Assembly: GCF_028368935.1 (NCBI RefSeq)
Contig: NZ_JAQNDK010000001.1
Coordinates: forward strand, 2,852,001 to 2,916,000
Origin: Sorangium aterium
GTDB taxonomy: Bacteria; Myxococcota_A; Polyangia; Polyangiales; Polyangiaceae
Reading direction: 5' to 3'
DNA length: 64,000 bases
Part shown: one piece after another, positions 45,783 through 54,994 of the stretch
Layout: every line of letters begins with the position of its first letter
Position numbering within the stretch: position 1 is the first letter of the stretch
Made by a program: the position numbers and the translations under genes
The notes under the pieces: model-generated
What the model saw: the letters and a program-made list of their open reading frames with translations, nothing else
Told to the model about the DNA's origin: nothing
Database searches by the model: none

Positions 45783-47072
45783 CTACTTCGGGGCGCTCAC
45801 GATGGTGCCGTTCGTGCCGAGTCCGTTGGTCCAGTAGACGCGGGTCGCGTCGAGAGCGATGCCATAGGGCGACGGCTCCCCGGCCGCCAGGGCCCCGATG
45901 ATGCCGTTCGGCAGCATCCTCATGACGTTCGGTGACGTGGGATCTGCCCAGTAAACGCCCGTCGCGTCGGCGGCGATGCCCCTCGGGTTCCCCTGCCCGC
46001 GCGCGATCACCGTGGGCTCTCCGCCGGTCTTGGCCACGCGCATCACGTTGCCGGTCCTGCTGGTCGTCCAGTAGACGTACGTCGCGTCGACGGCGATCTC
46101 GCGCACCTGGCCTTGATCGGCCGCCAGCGTGGTGAACGGGCCTTGGCCCGTGGAGTCCTTGGGAGCGGACATCACCATGCCGCGCTCGTCGCGCACGGTC
46201 CAGTAGACGCGCGTCTCGTCGACCGCGAGGGCGTGGGTCGTCCCGCCCCCGTCCGAGATGACGGTGAACGGCCCGTTGCCGTTCGAGTCCTTCGGCGCGC
46301 GGACCACGGAGCCGCCGCCCTCGCGGTTCGTCCAGTAAACGAACTCCTCGTCGATCGCCACGCCGAACGGCGCGGCCTGCCCTGCGGCGATCGCCACCGG
46401 CGCCTCCTCGCCGCCGACCCGCGCCCTCATCACCCGGCCGTCGTTCTCGCCGGCCACGCCTTGGTTGGCCCAGAAGACGTGGGTGGCGTCGGCCTTGATA
46501 TCGGCCGGCTGGACCTGCCCGGTAGCGATGTTGATCGCGACAGCTTCGCCCTGCGTCCACTGCCTGACCACGCCCTGCTCCCCGTTGGTCCAGAACACGA
46601 CGCCGTTCGCGACAGCGAGGTACAGCGGATCCTGCTGGCCCGAGATGTGGATCGAGGTGCGGATGCACGCACCGTCGCGGCAGGTGCCATCGCACTCGAC
46701 GGGGCAGGTGCCGCAATGGAGGGCGTCGTTGGTCACGTTGACCTCACAGCTGTTCTCGGCATCCGCGTCGCAATCGACGTAAACGTCCCCGCAGACCGGC
46801 GGCTCGTCGACGATGGGCCCCACGCCCCCGCTACCGCCGCTCCCCGCGGTCGCTCCTCCCACGCCCGGCTCGCCCCCGGTGCCCTGGCCGCCCACGCCCG
46901 CCGCGCCCCCATCGCCCGGCGCGCCGCCCTCGCCTCCTCCCGCGGAAGCCGTGCTCCCTGGACCGGACCCACCGGAAGCGAAGAGGTTCGACGCCTCAGG
47001 CGTGGAGCAAGCTGCTACGGCGAGTCCGGAAACGAGCCCGAGGAGAACGGTGCGACGCATTGTGCTGTGCAT
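45783..47072 (-). CDS. Lipoprotein with Gly-rich linker and propeller-like repeats
   Basis: This 429-residue protein has a lipobox VAAC, a Gly/Ser/Ala linker (about 30-85), a Cys-rich patch (CGDVYVDCDADAENSCEVNV, CGTCPVECDGTC), and then about seven beta repeats. Each repeat carries a pattern like VYWTN or VFWAN near its end, as in six- or seven-bladed propellers. The ligand is unknown. The start at 47072 has GGAGG 5 nt upstream. Probably surface-exposed. Confidence 0.8.
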   Translation of the reverse strand: MHSTMRRTVLLGLVSGLAVAACSTPEASNLFASGGSGPGSTASAGGGEGGAPGDGGAAGVGGQGTGGEPGVGGATAGSGGSGGVGPIVDEPPVCGDVYVDCDADAENSCEVNVTNDALHCGTCPVECDGTCRDGACIRTSIHISGQQDPLYLAVANGVVFWTNGEQGVVRQWTQGEAVAINIATGQVQPADIKADATHVFWANQGVAGENDGRVMRARVGGEEAPVAIAAGQAAPFGVAIDEEFVYWTNREGGGSVVRAPKDSNGNGPFTVISDGGGTTHALAVDETRVYWTVRDERGMVMSAPKDSTGQGPFTTLAADQGQVREIAVDATYVYWTTSRTGNVMRVAKTGGEPTVIARGQGNPRGIAADATGVYWADPTSPNVMRMLPNGIIGALAAGEPSPYGIALDATRVYWTNGLGTNGTIVSAPK

Positions 47073-47900
47073 GGAAACCTCCACCCATATAGGCTACACG
47101 AGCCTGTCGAAAAAACGCATCTGTGAACTTGATGTGTTTTCAAACCTAATTCGTCCGCGCACGACCGGGCACGCCTCGTGCGGATCCGGAGGAGGATGAC
47201 GGCGATGCGGCGGGCGAAGGCGCTCGTGGCAGGACAGCAGGCTCGACCCCGGCGCTCGTTCGGCCGCCCCGCGGGCGCGCGCGGCTGGAGCTCCGGCGAT
47301 GTCGCTGGATCTACCGACAAGTGGTCGCGCTCCGCCGTCGACGGGCGAGCGCCGCCCGGCGCGCAACGGGCTCTCGCCACGTCCGGGGCGCGCGCGACTC
47401 CGCATCTCGTGCGGCCGGCGCTCGCCCATCGCGCGGCCGCGCGGCCGTGAGGCACAGGTGATGAGCCGTCTCCGCGCGCCCCGGCCGGAGACACGATGAG
47501 GCCGCGCCATCAGAGCAGGAGACGGCGCAGCCAGGCGACTCACGATCACGGCGCAGCGGTGGAATCTCGAGAGAGCGCGCGGCCGCGGCGGCGAGCGCGA
47601 TCTCCCGAGGGCCCCTCGGGAGGCCTGGCTCACGCGTGCTCCGTGAGCTCCAGCTTCAGCGCCGCCCGCCCGCTCCCGAGCGCGCATCGTCCCCGCGCCC
47701 AACCGGGAAGATGGCGCTGGGCGCGGAGGGGCGCTACCCTCCGGACGCCGCGTGTGTGAGCATACGATGTCATCCAGGGTGGATCCGCTGTTCCGCCGCG
47801 TGGCGCGAGGTCACGGGGGAGCGCGCGGCGCGGCTGTGCGTGCCCTGCGCTGCGGCCTCTTCGACGCCGCGCGCGGGGCTCGGCCTGGAGGCGCGGCCGC
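47073..47900. other. 0.83-kb divergent gap without a confident gene
   Basis: It separates the lipoprotein (minus) from the kinase (plus). Bases 47100-47155 are AT-richer (CTGTCGAAAAAACGCATC) and probably hold the lipoprotein promoter. Frames elsewhere have shadow composition. Confidence 0.4.
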
Positions 47901-48989
47901 ATGAGCGAGTCCGTGTTCATCGCGGGAGGCCAGGCGAGCTCCGCGGCGCGAGAGCGCGCGATGACGCTCGTCGGGCGCACGCTCGTCCACCGCTATCGCC
48001 TCGAGGAGCTCGTCGCGATGGGCGGCATCGCCGCCGTCTTCAGGGCAAAGAAGCTCGCGACCGGCGAGGACGTGGCCGTCAAGGTGCTCCACCCGGACGC
48101 CGAGGAGCTGCCGGAGCTCATCGAGCGCTTCGAGCGGGAGGCGCTCGCCGGTCGCCACATCTTCCACCCGAACGTCGCGGCGGTCTACGAGATCAACCAG
48201 CTCGAAGACGGCGCGTGGTTCATGGTGATGGAGTTCATCCGCGGCACCACGCTGCGGAAGCTCATCGACCAGGGCCCCGTCCGGCCGGCGCGCGCGGCGA
48301 ACATCGCGCGCCAGCTCGCGAGCGCGCTCAACGCGGCGCACGACTTCGGGATCGTGCACAGGGACGTGAAGCCGCTCAACGTCATGGTCCTCGACGGGCC
48401 GGAGGAGCGCGTCCTGCTCATCGACTTTGGCCTCGCCAAGGTGCCGATCGAGCAGTTCTCCATCACCGACGACGGCTCGCGCCGCTCGCTCACGAACGCC
48501 GGGGTGCTGCTCGGCACGGTGGCGTACATGGCGCCCGAGGCGGCGCTCGGCATGCGCTCCGTCGACCGGCGGGCCGACCTCTACGCGCTCGGGGTCATCC
48601 TCTACGAGATGCTCGCGGGCAAGCACCCCTTCACGGCGGTCGAGCCGTCGGCGCTGTTCGCGCAGCACCGGTCGGCCGTGCCGCCGCCGATCGCCGAGCG
48701 CTCCCCGGGCGTCGTCGTCCCGCCCGCGCTGGAGGCGGTCGTGATGCGCCTGCTCGCCAAGGATCCGGACGACCGCTTCCCCCACGCGCGCGCCGTGCTC
48801 GTGGCGCTCGACGCCGCCCTCCAGAAGATGAGCGCGCCGGACAGCGGCATCGCCATCGCCGCCCCGGCCAGCCTCCGGGCCGCGGCCAGCTTCATCGAGC
48901 GGCGGACCTCGCGGGCCGTGATCGCCGGCGCGGGCATCCTGTTCTTCGCGATCGGGAGCGTGATCGCCTGGCTGCTCGCGTCGCGCTGA
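47901..48989 (+). CDS. Membrane Ser/Thr protein kinase, short form
   Basis: This 362-residue kinase has Lys61 (VAVK), catalytic Asp155 (HRDVKPLN) and DFG Asp175. The Gly loop is unusual (AMGGIAAV in place of GxGGMGxV). A C-terminal hydrophobic helix (about 337-358) anchors it in the membrane with only a few residues beyond, so it has no outer sensor domain. The start has GGAGG 10 nt upstream. It stands alone between two divergent genes. Confidence 0.85.
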   Translation: MSESVFIAGGQASSAARERAMTLVGRTLVHRYRLEELVAMGGIAAVFRAKKLATGEDVAVKVLHPDAEELPELIERFEREALAGRHIFHPNVAAVYEINQLEDGAWFMVMEFIRGTTLRKLIDQGPVRPARAANIARQLASALNAAHDFGIVHRDVKPLNVMVLDGPEERVLLIDFGLAKVPIEQFSITDDGSRRSLTNAGVLLGTVAYMAPEAALGMRSVDRRADLYALGVILYEMLAGKHPFTAVEPSALFAQHRSAVPPPIAERSPGVVVPPALEAVVMRLLAKDPDDRFPHARAVLVALDAALQKMSAPDSGIAIAAPASLRAAASFIERRTSRAVIAGAGILFFAIGSVIAWLLASR

Positions 48990-48997
48990 GCGCGCGC

Positions 48998-49070
48998 GGC
49001 GTCGTCGTCGCGCGCCCGGCATCGTCGCGCGCGTCCGGCGTCGTCGCGCGACCGGCGTCATCGCGCGCTC
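48998..49070. repeat. Imperfect 17-20-bp repeat, four units
   Basis: Four units with a shared core GGCGTCGTCGCGCG and variable ends run through the gap between the convergent kinase and amidohydrolase genes and just into the stop of the latter. Confidence 0.6.
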
Positions 49071-50973
49071 AGCGGCGCCCGGCCTGCTCGCAGGTTCCCA
49101 CGGAGAGCCCTGCGAGCGCGGTGTGATCGACGCACCGCTCGCCGCCCGGGCACGGCGCGCCGCGCTCGCCGCGCGGATCGCAGAGCGCTCTGCAGGTGTT
49201 CGAGGGGTCGCAGACGCTGCCGGGCGCGCACGCAAACGACGCGTCGCACGGCTGCCCGTCCGAGCCCGCGCCCGCGTTCCAGCACGACGTCGAGCCGTTG
49301 CCCCAGAACACGCAGGCAGCGCCGTTGGCGCAATCCTGCGCGAAGAGATCGCAGCCGTCGCCGTCGATGCAGGCCCCCCCCGTGAACGAGCCGCTGTCGA
49401 GGAAGCACGCGCTCCCGGGCGCGCAGTCCGAGGCGGCGCGGCAGGTCGCGGCGCAGACCTGGGCCGGGTTGCACGACTGCGCCGGCGCGCACTCCGACGC
49501 GGCGAGGCACGCCTCGCCGGGGCCGGCGCCCGTCCTGGGCTCCCGCGCGAGGCTGGTCTTGCGCGGCAACGCGAGCGCCTCGCGATCGAGGAGGACGCCC
49601 GACTTGTAGACGCGCGACACGCGCTCGAGCGCGCGGACGTCGGCGAGCGGATCGCCGTCGACCACGAGCACGTCCGCGAGCGCCCCTCGCTCGATGCGCC
49701 CGAGATCGGGCCGCCCGAGCACGTCCGCGGCGCGGCGCGTGGCGGCGGCGAGCGCCTCGAGCGGCGGCATCCCGACCTCGACGAGGAGCGCGACCTCGCG
49801 GCGCAGGCTCAGCCCGTGAAAGACGCCCGGGTTGCCGGCGTCGGTGCCGGCGGCGATGGTGACGCCGGCCTGGTAGCAGGTGACGAGGTTCGCGATCGCA
49901 TGGTCGCGCCGCCGCTCCACGAGCTCCAGGAAATGCGCCGTCCTGAGCTCCGCGAGCAAGGAGGGATCGCGCAGGGCCGCGATCACGCCGATCGGCACGT
50001 CGTCGACGAGGGCGGGGTCGTCGAGCTCGGTCAGCGCTCCGTGGGCCGTGCGGTACAGGCCATCCGCCACCGCGAGCGTGGGGACGACGACGGCCCCGGC
50101 AGCGGCCATCCTCCGCGCGAGCTCCGGTGAGATTCGGTCCTCGTCCGGGATGTGCGCGAAGAGCGTCACGCCGCCGTCGAGCGCGGCCTCGACGTCCGCG
50201 GCCGCCGTCGCGTGGGCGATCACCCGGACGTGCGCGGCCGCGGCGGCCGCCTGGATCGCCGCCACGGACGGGCGCGTCAGGCGCGGGAGCTGCATCGATC
50301 CGCCCGCCTCGATCACGATCTTGATGAAATCGGGCGCCCTCGGGAGGAGCGCCTCGAAGGCCCCATCGACGTCGGCGGGCGAGTCGATGAAGACGCAGTA
50401 GTCGCCGGGCGGGCTGCCCTGATAGCAGGGATGCCCTCCGGTCGGCGTGAGCAGCGGCCCGGCGGCGAAGAGCTGCGGCGCGAGGATGTCGCCGGCGTCG
50501 ATGCGCGCTCGCTGCTCGAAGATGACGTGCTGGGATGAGCCGAGGTCGAGGTACGAGGTCACGCCCGCGCGGAGCATCGCCTTCGTGTGGTCCTCGAGGT
50601 GGAGGTCGGCGTCGGAGTACGCATAGGGCCCGGCGACGCTCAGCGAGTGGACGTGGAGATCGATGAGCCCTGGGAGGACCGTCTTGCCGGCGACGTCAAC
50701 GACCTCACCGCCCCCGGCCTCGACGCCGGGCTCTGCGTCGCCGAAGGCGACCTGCTTCACCCTGTCGCCCTCGATCACGACCGTCGCCCTGGCCGCGCGC
50801 GTGCCGTCGAACACCATGCCTCCCCTCAGCACGGTGCAGCCCGCACACCCCACGTCGGACGCGCTGGGCGTCGAGGGGCGCTCCGCGACGCCGCAGCCTG
50901 CGAGCCAGTGTGACGCGGCGACGACAGACAAAGCGAGGCGACCCATCGCCGATCCGAGCGAAGTACGACGCAT
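49069..50973 (-). CDS. Amidohydrolase lipoprotein with Cys-rich tail
   Basis: This 634-residue protein has a lipobox ending WLAGC, then the amidohydrolase core: DLHVHS (metal His pair), FIKIVIEAGG (bridging Lys), HATAAA, FAHIPDE, and AAGTDAGNPG (metal Asp). The last 110 residues carry many Cys and repeated CDP/CAPGS-type units, as in myxobacterial surface domains. It should hydrolyse an amide or a related bond outside the cytoplasm; the substrate is unknown. The start has GGAG upstream. It is divergent from the RiPP cluster, and no direct link to it is shown. Confidence 0.85.
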   Translation of the reverse strand: MRRTSLGSAMGRLALSVVAASHWLAGCGVAERPSTPSASDVGCAGCTVLRGGMVFDGTRAARATVVIEGDRVKQVAFGDAEPGVEAGGGEVVDVAGKTVLPGLIDLHVHSLSVAGPYAYSDADLHLEDHTKAMLRAGVTSYLDLGSSQHVIFEQRARIDAGDILAPQLFAAGPLLTPTGGHPCYQGSPPGDYCVFIDSPADVDGAFEALLPRAPDFIKIVIEAGGSMQLPRLTRPSVAAIQAAAAAAHVRVIAHATAAADVEAALDGGVTLFAHIPDEDRISPELARRMAAAGAVVVPTLAVADGLYRTAHGALTELDDPALVDDVPIGVIAALRDPSLLAELRTAHFLELVERRRDHAIANLVTCYQAGVTIAAGTDAGNPGVFHGLSLRREVALLVEVGMPPLEALAAATRRAADVLGRPDLGRIERGALADVLVVDGDPLADVRALERVSRVYKSGVLLDREALALPRKTSLAREPRTGAGPGEACLAASECAPAQSCNPAQVCAATCRAASDCAPGSACFLDSGSFTGGACIDGDGCDLFAQDCANGAACVFWGNGSTSCWNAGAGSDGQPCDASFACAPGSVCDPSNTCRALCDPRGERGAPCPGGERCVDHTALAGLSVGTCEQAGRR

Positions 50974-51270
50974 GACACTCCGTTGTTGATGGGCGCCTCT
51001 GGCACCCGAGGAGAGGCGGACCGGGTACCGGAGGCAGCGACGAAAAGCAATCGAATGAGGTGGAGTGCACTGAGCAGTGCGCGCGCCCGCAGCGTGCCGC
51101 GTTATCCAGGATCGTTCGCGCCGACGAGGGCGGCGCGAGCGAGGCGCTCCGTCCCCGACGCTGCTCTCGGCTCTCCGGCCCGAGCGGGAGACCGCACCGG
51201 ATCGCAAGCGAGCTTGACAAATAGGCCTATCTCGGAGGGACCGATGTCCGAGCCCACGGAGGGAGCGCAG

Positions 51271-51280
51271 GGTTGAACTC
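51271..51280 (+). promoter_or_regulatory. GTTGAAC motif, site 1
   Basis: GGTTGAACTC; its exact inverse is at 51443-51452 and a related GTTGAACCTC lies at 51954-51963. The three copies flank the precursor and the first biosynthetic gene. Confidence 0.35.
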
Positions 51281-51442
51281 TCGATGTTGTTCCGGCCTTC
51301 TCTGCTGCTCCGGCGGCGATCCGGGCCACCCGGGAGAGCCGCCGGTGTGGGGCGAGCGAGAGAGAGGAGCCCGCGGACAACCCCCTTTGGCGGCGGCATC
51401 TCTCGCGCTGTCCACGGATCGGGGCGCCCCTGGAATGATAGG

Positions 51443-51452
51443 GAGTTCAACC
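51443..51452 (-). promoter_or_regulatory. GTTGAAC motif, site 2 (inverted)
   Basis: GAGTTCAACC, the exact inverse of site 1, 81 bp before the precursor start. Confidence 0.35.
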
Positions 51453-51519
51453 GAACTTCCGTCGCCCGGCGACGAGCCACCGTATTGACGAAGACCCTTT
51501 GCGTGCCTCACCTACTCGT

Positions 51520-51525
51520 GGGAGG
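51520..51525 (+). promoter_or_regulatory. Ribosome-binding site of the RiPP precursor
   Basis: GGGAGG, with 7 nt to the ATG at 51533. It decides the start against the longer upstream frame, which would have a low-complexity N-terminus. Confidence 0.75.
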
Positions 51526-51532
51526 CTCTGCG

Positions 51533-51772
51533 ATGAGTGATCCGAAAAACGAAACCAATTCTCCGAAAGATCTGGACGTGACGGTGAAGGAGCTGCGCAA
51601 CGCCATCAACGATTTGTCGGCCAGGCTGGACGACATGGCAATAGCGACTCCGGCCAGCTACAACTGCGGCTGCGGCGGCTGCGGCCACTGCGGCGGCTGC
51701 GGCTGCGGCGGATGCCGGTGCGGCTGCGGTGGATGCCGGTGCGGCGGGTGCAGGTGCGGCCACTGTAGCTAG
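51533..51772 (+). CDS. Cys/Gly-rich RiPP precursor peptide (linear azole class)
   Basis: This 79-residue peptide has an acidic helical leader (about 1-42; DVTVKELRNAINDLSARLDD) and a core that is almost all Cys, Gly, Arg and His. Cys are at 45, 47, 50, 53, 56, 58, 61, 63, 65, 68, 70, 73, 75 and 78, that is 14 in the last 35 residues, mostly as GC, GGC or RC pairs. The downstream YcaO, SagB-type and RRE proteins make it a very likely substrate for heterocycle formation, giving thiazolines or thiazoles. Cleavage may follow the ATPAS region, but no site is proven. It could alternatively be a metal-binding peptide. The start is supported by GGGAGG. Confidence 0.9.
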   Translation: MSDPKNETNSPKDLDVTVKELRNAINDLSARLDDMAIATPASYNCGCGGCGHCGGCGCGGCRCGCGGCRCGGCRCGHCS

Positions 51773-51859
51773 CCCTGAGGCCGCCCGGGCCCAGCGATAG
51801 AGCTCTGGAGGGGGACGAGGAGCGCGAAGTTCGAGAAAGGCACCTTCCCGTCTTCCCCG

Positions 51860-51916
51860 GCTCACCACGACCGCACGACGTCGCGCGGTCGTGGTGAGCT
51901 TTCGAGTTTCTTCTCT
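51860..51916 (+). terminator. 15-bp hairpin with T-rich tail between precursor and biosynthetic genes
   Basis: GCTCACCACGACCGC (51860-51874) pairs perfectly with 51885-51899; the 10-nt loop is followed by TTTCGAGTTTCTTC. It fits an intrinsic terminator or attenuator that would give more precursor mRNA than enzyme mRNA. Confidence 0.75.
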
Positions 51917-51953
51917 CCTTCGCTTGTCGGGGCGCGACTCCCCGAGCAACAGA

Positions 51954-51963
51954 GTTGAACCTC
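51954..51963 (+). promoter_or_regulatory. GTTGAAC motif, site 3
   Basis: GTTGAACCTC, 68 bp before the YcaO-fusion start; related to sites 1 and 2. Confidence 0.3.
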
Positions 51964-52030
51964 TTTACCGAAGGTGCAGGGCGGCCGCTCGTCGAGGCGC
52001 CGCCGCGCTGCGCTTTCCTGGAGATCTCGC

Positions 52031-54178
52031 GTGGCTACTCAACTGCCCAGCTCAGCGACCACCGCTCCCTCGCTCGACGGGACCGTCCCGCCTGCGCCGG
52101 CCGAGGTGCGCGAGAAGCTCTCGCGATCGCGCGTCCTCGTGGTCGGGCTCGAACCGTGGGGCGCCATCGCGGCCACCGAGCTCGCGTGTCTGGGCGTAGG
52201 CGCGCTCCACGTCCTCGACGACAGGGAGGTCACGGCCGACGATCTCGGCCCCTTCGCGGAGGCGGATCTCGGGAAGGATCGCGCGCGCTCGCTCTCCACG
52301 GCGCTGTCGCGGCTCGCCCCCGGCTGCGCGGTCACGCCCGGGACGCTGCTCGCCGCCGCGGATCGCCCGATCGTCCAGGAGGACACCGGCTGGGACCTGA
52401 TCCTCGCCTGCGTCCCTGGCGATGATCTCCTCGTCCTTCAGGGCGTCGCCCGCTTCGCTCACGCGGCGTCCGTCCCGTCGCTCAGCGCGCACCTCGAGGG
52501 GCTCGACGCGGTGATCGGACCGGCCGTCGTTCCGGGCGAGACCGCGTGCTGGGACTGCTGCCGCCTGCGGAGGCTCGCGATGAGCAACCAGCGAGAGGCG
52601 GATCACGCGCTCCACGCGTCGCTCCTCGCCGCGCGCCCGGAGCGCCGCGCGCGCACCTACCTCGCGCCGATGCCGGCGTTCCTGGGCCACGCCGTCGCGC
52701 TCGCGGCCCTCGATCTGCTGATGAACCGCGCCGCGTCGCGGCTCGCGGGCCGCTTCATGGTCCAGGGCCTGGTCGACCCGGAGGCGTCGCTCCACGCTTT
52801 CCTGCAGATGCCCTGGTGCGCGGTCTGCGGCGGCGCCGCCGAGGCCCTCCGCACCGGGAGCGCGCGTCGGGGCGGGGGCGCGCACCTGCGCGACGCACCC
52901 GACCCCGCGGCGCTCCGGCGGATGCTCGCCGGCGTCGTCGACGCGCGGGCGGGCATCGTCCACCGCCTCACGCTGGACGCGGCGAGCCCGGCGCTCGCCC
53001 CCGAGGCGTGCGTCACGGCCACGGCACTCCTCGGCGACTACACCGACGGCTCGCCGCACGCCCACCGCTCGCGCGAGCCGCAGGCCGGCATCGGAAAGGG
53101 CGTCACAGCCGTCGAGGCCCTGATCGGAGCGACCGGCGAGGCGGTCGAGCGCTACTCTGCCGAGCTCGTCGACCGAAAGCAGCTCCTTCGCTCCTCGGTC
53201 GCCGGAATGAAGGGCGACTTCATCGCACCGGAGCAGCTCTGTCTCTATAGCGAGGAGCAGTATGCAAAGCCCGGATTCCCGTACACGCGGGTCGATCCGG
53301 CCGCGCCCATCGACTGGGCCCTCGGGCGCTGGATGGACACGGGCGCGCCCGTGTTTGTGCCGGCGCTCCCGACCTACTACGGCTACTGCGGAGGACACGA
53401 CGCGCACTTCTGCCAGGTGACCTCGAACGGGCTCGCGGCGGGCGCGACGCTCGAGGGCGCGGCGATGGGGGCCGCGCTCGAGCTCATCGAGCGCGACGCC
53501 TTCATGATCTCGTGGCTCGCTCGCCGGCCCGGGCGGCGGATCTTGCCCGATGACTCGCTCGACCCCGAGCTGCACGAGATCGCCCGGCAGATCGAGGAGC
53601 ACGGCGCCCGGATCGAGCTGTATCTGCTCGACGCGGGCGTCTCGGTCCCCGTGGTGATGTGCGTCGGTTACGGCGACGGCAAGCGGTGGCCCGGCGCGGT
53701 GGTCTCGATCTCCGCCCACCTGAGCCCCCTCACCGCGATCCGGAAAGCCATCCTCGAGCAGGGCCAGATAGGCAATTACGCCTTCCGCCTGATGACGGGC
53801 GAACACGTCGCCATCCCCGAGCGGCCGGAGGACGTGCTCACGCTCGAGGATCACGCGGTCTACTACCTCCCCCCGAGCCGCGCCGCGGCCTTCGCCTTCC
53901 TCCGCGAAGGAGGCACGGTGACCGCCGCCGAGCTCGAGGAGCCCGAGGAGGTTTCGCTGCCCGAGCTCACCCGGCGTGTGCAGGCCGCGGGACTGCGCAT
54001 CGCGATCGTGGACGTGACGTCGCCCGACCTCGCGGTGACCCCGTTCCGCGTCGCCCGGGCGCTCGGGCCCGCTTTCCAGCAGATCCATTTCGGCCACCAG
54101 CTCGCTCAGCTCGGTAATCCGCGTCTCCGTTCGATGACCCCCCACGGCATCAACCCTGACCCTCACCCGATGGCCTGA
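52031..54178 (+). CDS. Fused E1-like / YcaO cyclodehydratase
   Basis: This 715-residue protein has an E1-like domain (about 30-275) and a YcaO domain (about 300-715). The E1 part has a Rossmann start RVLVVGLEPWG (34-44) with GLEPWG replacing the glycine-rich nucleotide loop, and two Cys pairs for zinc (173/176, 263/266). The YcaO part has the ATP-binding signatures: GKGVTAVEALIGATGEAVERYS (355-376), SNGLAAG (465-471) and ELIERDAF (484-491). The C-terminus ends with a Pro-rich NPDPHP, as in active cyclodehydratases. It should use ATP to turn precursor Cys (and perhaps Ser) into azolines. It has no RRE; that domain is in the last gene of the cluster. The start GTG at 52031 has GGAG 7 nt upstream. 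Confidence 0.92.
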   Translation: MATQLPSSATTAPSLDGTVPPAPAEVREKLSRSRVLVVGLEPWGAIAATELACLGVGALHVLDDREVTADDLGPFAEADLGKDRARSLSTALSRLAPGCAVTPGTLLAAADRPIVQEDTGWDLILACVPGDDLLVLQGVARFAHAASVPSLSAHLEGLDAVIGPAVVPGETACWDCCRLRRLAMSNQREADHALHASLLAARPERRARTYLAPMPAFLGHAVALAALDLLMNRAASRLAGRFMVQGLVDPEASLHAFLQMPWCAVCGGAAEALRTGSARRGGGAHLRDAPDPAALRRMLAGVVDARAGIVHRLTLDAASPALAPEACVTATALLGDYTDGSPHAHRSREPQAGIGKGVTAVEALIGATGEAVERYSAELVDRKQLLRSSVAGMKGDFIAPEQLCLYSEEQYAKPGFPYTRVDPAAPIDWALGRWMDTGAPVFVPALPTYYGYCGGHDAHFCQVTSNGLAAGATLEGAAMGAALELIERDAFMISWLARRPGRRILPDDSLDPELHEIARQIEEHGARIELYLLDAGVSVPVVMCVGYGDGKRWPGAVVSISAHLSPLTAIRKAILEQGQIGNYAFRLMTGEHVAIPERPEDVLTLEDHAVYYLPPSRAAAFAFLREGGTVTAAELEEPEEVSLPELTRRVQAAGLRIAIVDVTSPDLAVTPFRVARALGPAFQQIHFGHQLAQLGNPRLRSMTPHGINPDPHPMA

Positions 54179-54189
54179 GAGAGGACACC

Positions 54190-54963
54190 ATGGCAAGGAG
54201 CAAAGAGACGGACATTGCGCGGCTCTATCATCTCCAGTCCTCCCACGTGAGGTCGCGGCCGCTGGAGCCGCCGTTCGACGGGGATCTCCAGCCGCTCAAC
54301 TTCCGCACCTACGTCGGCTCGGCGCGCACGCCGCTGCCCGGGCGCGATTTCGCGATCGACGCCCCGCTCGGCGCGGTGCTGGAGCAGCGGCGGTCGCAGC
54401 GCGAGTTCGCCCTCAGGCCGATGTCCATCGAGGCGCTCGGGCGGCTCCTCCACGCGAGCTACGGCGTCCGTGGCACGCGGAATGTCGAAGGGGCGTGGAC
54501 CTGCGATCGCCCCGCGCCCTCGGCCGGCGGCCGGTATCCGCTCGAGATCTACGTCGCGACGCAGGCCGTCGAGGGGGTCCCGGACGGCCTGCACCACTAC
54601 GACCCCCGTGCGCACGAGCTCGAGCTCCGCCGGGAAGGCCTCGCGCACCCCACGCTCGTGGATCTCACGGCGGGTCAGGACATGATCCTGAACACCAATG
54701 TCGTGGTCATCATCACGGCAGTGCCGTTCCGCACGATGTGGAAATACGGCCAGCGCGGATATCGCTTCCTGTGGCTGGACGCCGGGCACCTGGGCCAGAA
54801 CCTCTATCTCGTCGCGACGGCCATGGGCCTCGGCCCGGTGGCGATCGGCGGATTTTACGACGAGGAGCTCAAGGCCTTCCTGGCGCTCCCGGCCGAGGAA
54901 GACACGATGTACATCGTCTGCGTCGGTCAGCCCGCGCCGGCCGGGGGCCGGAAGGGGCCTTAG
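54190..54963 (+). CDS. SagB-type FMN dehydrogenase (azoline oxidase)
   Basis: This 257-residue nitroreductase-fold protein has RRSQREFALRPMSIEALGRLLHASYGVRG and APSAGGRYPLEIYVA, which are typical of SagB/ThcOx-type oxidases, and LWLDAGHLGQNLYLVATAMGLG. It should oxidise thiazolines to aromatic thiazoles with FMN. It starts 11 bp after the YcaO-fusion stop with GAGAGGA upstream and is clearly in the same operon. Confidence 0.92.
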   Translation: MARSKETDIARLYHLQSSHVRSRPLEPPFDGDLQPLNFRTYVGSARTPLPGRDFAIDAPLGAVLEQRRSQREFALRPMSIEALGRLLHASYGVRGTRNVEGAWTCDRPAPSAGGRYPLEIYVATQAVEGVPDGLHHYDPRAHELELRREGLAHPTLVDLTAGQDMILNTNVVVIITAVPFRTMWKYGQRGYRFLWLDAGHLGQNLYLVATAMGLGPVAIGGFYDEELKAFLALPAEEDTMYIVCVGQPAPAGGRKGP

Positions 54964-54994
54964 CGTGCCTGAACCAGAAGCGTCGGAGAGCACC

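Larger units (their letters stand above)
50974..51532. other. Divergent region upstream of the RiPP precursor, 559 bp
   Basis: It should hold the promoters for the amidohydrolase and the precursor. GGTTGAACTC at 51271-51280 recurs inverted at 51443-51452. Frames inside have shadow composition. Confidence 0.45.

Noticed and set aside
51284..51532. Longer N-terminus for the RiPP precursor
   Set aside because: The upstream 83 codons are Arg/Gly-rich without pattern; GGGAGG supports the ATG at 51533.
51512..51949. Minus-strand Ala/Val repeat protein over the precursor
   Set aside because: It is the mirror of the Cys/Gly codons; the plus-strand precursor has a ribosome-binding site and a biosynthetic context.
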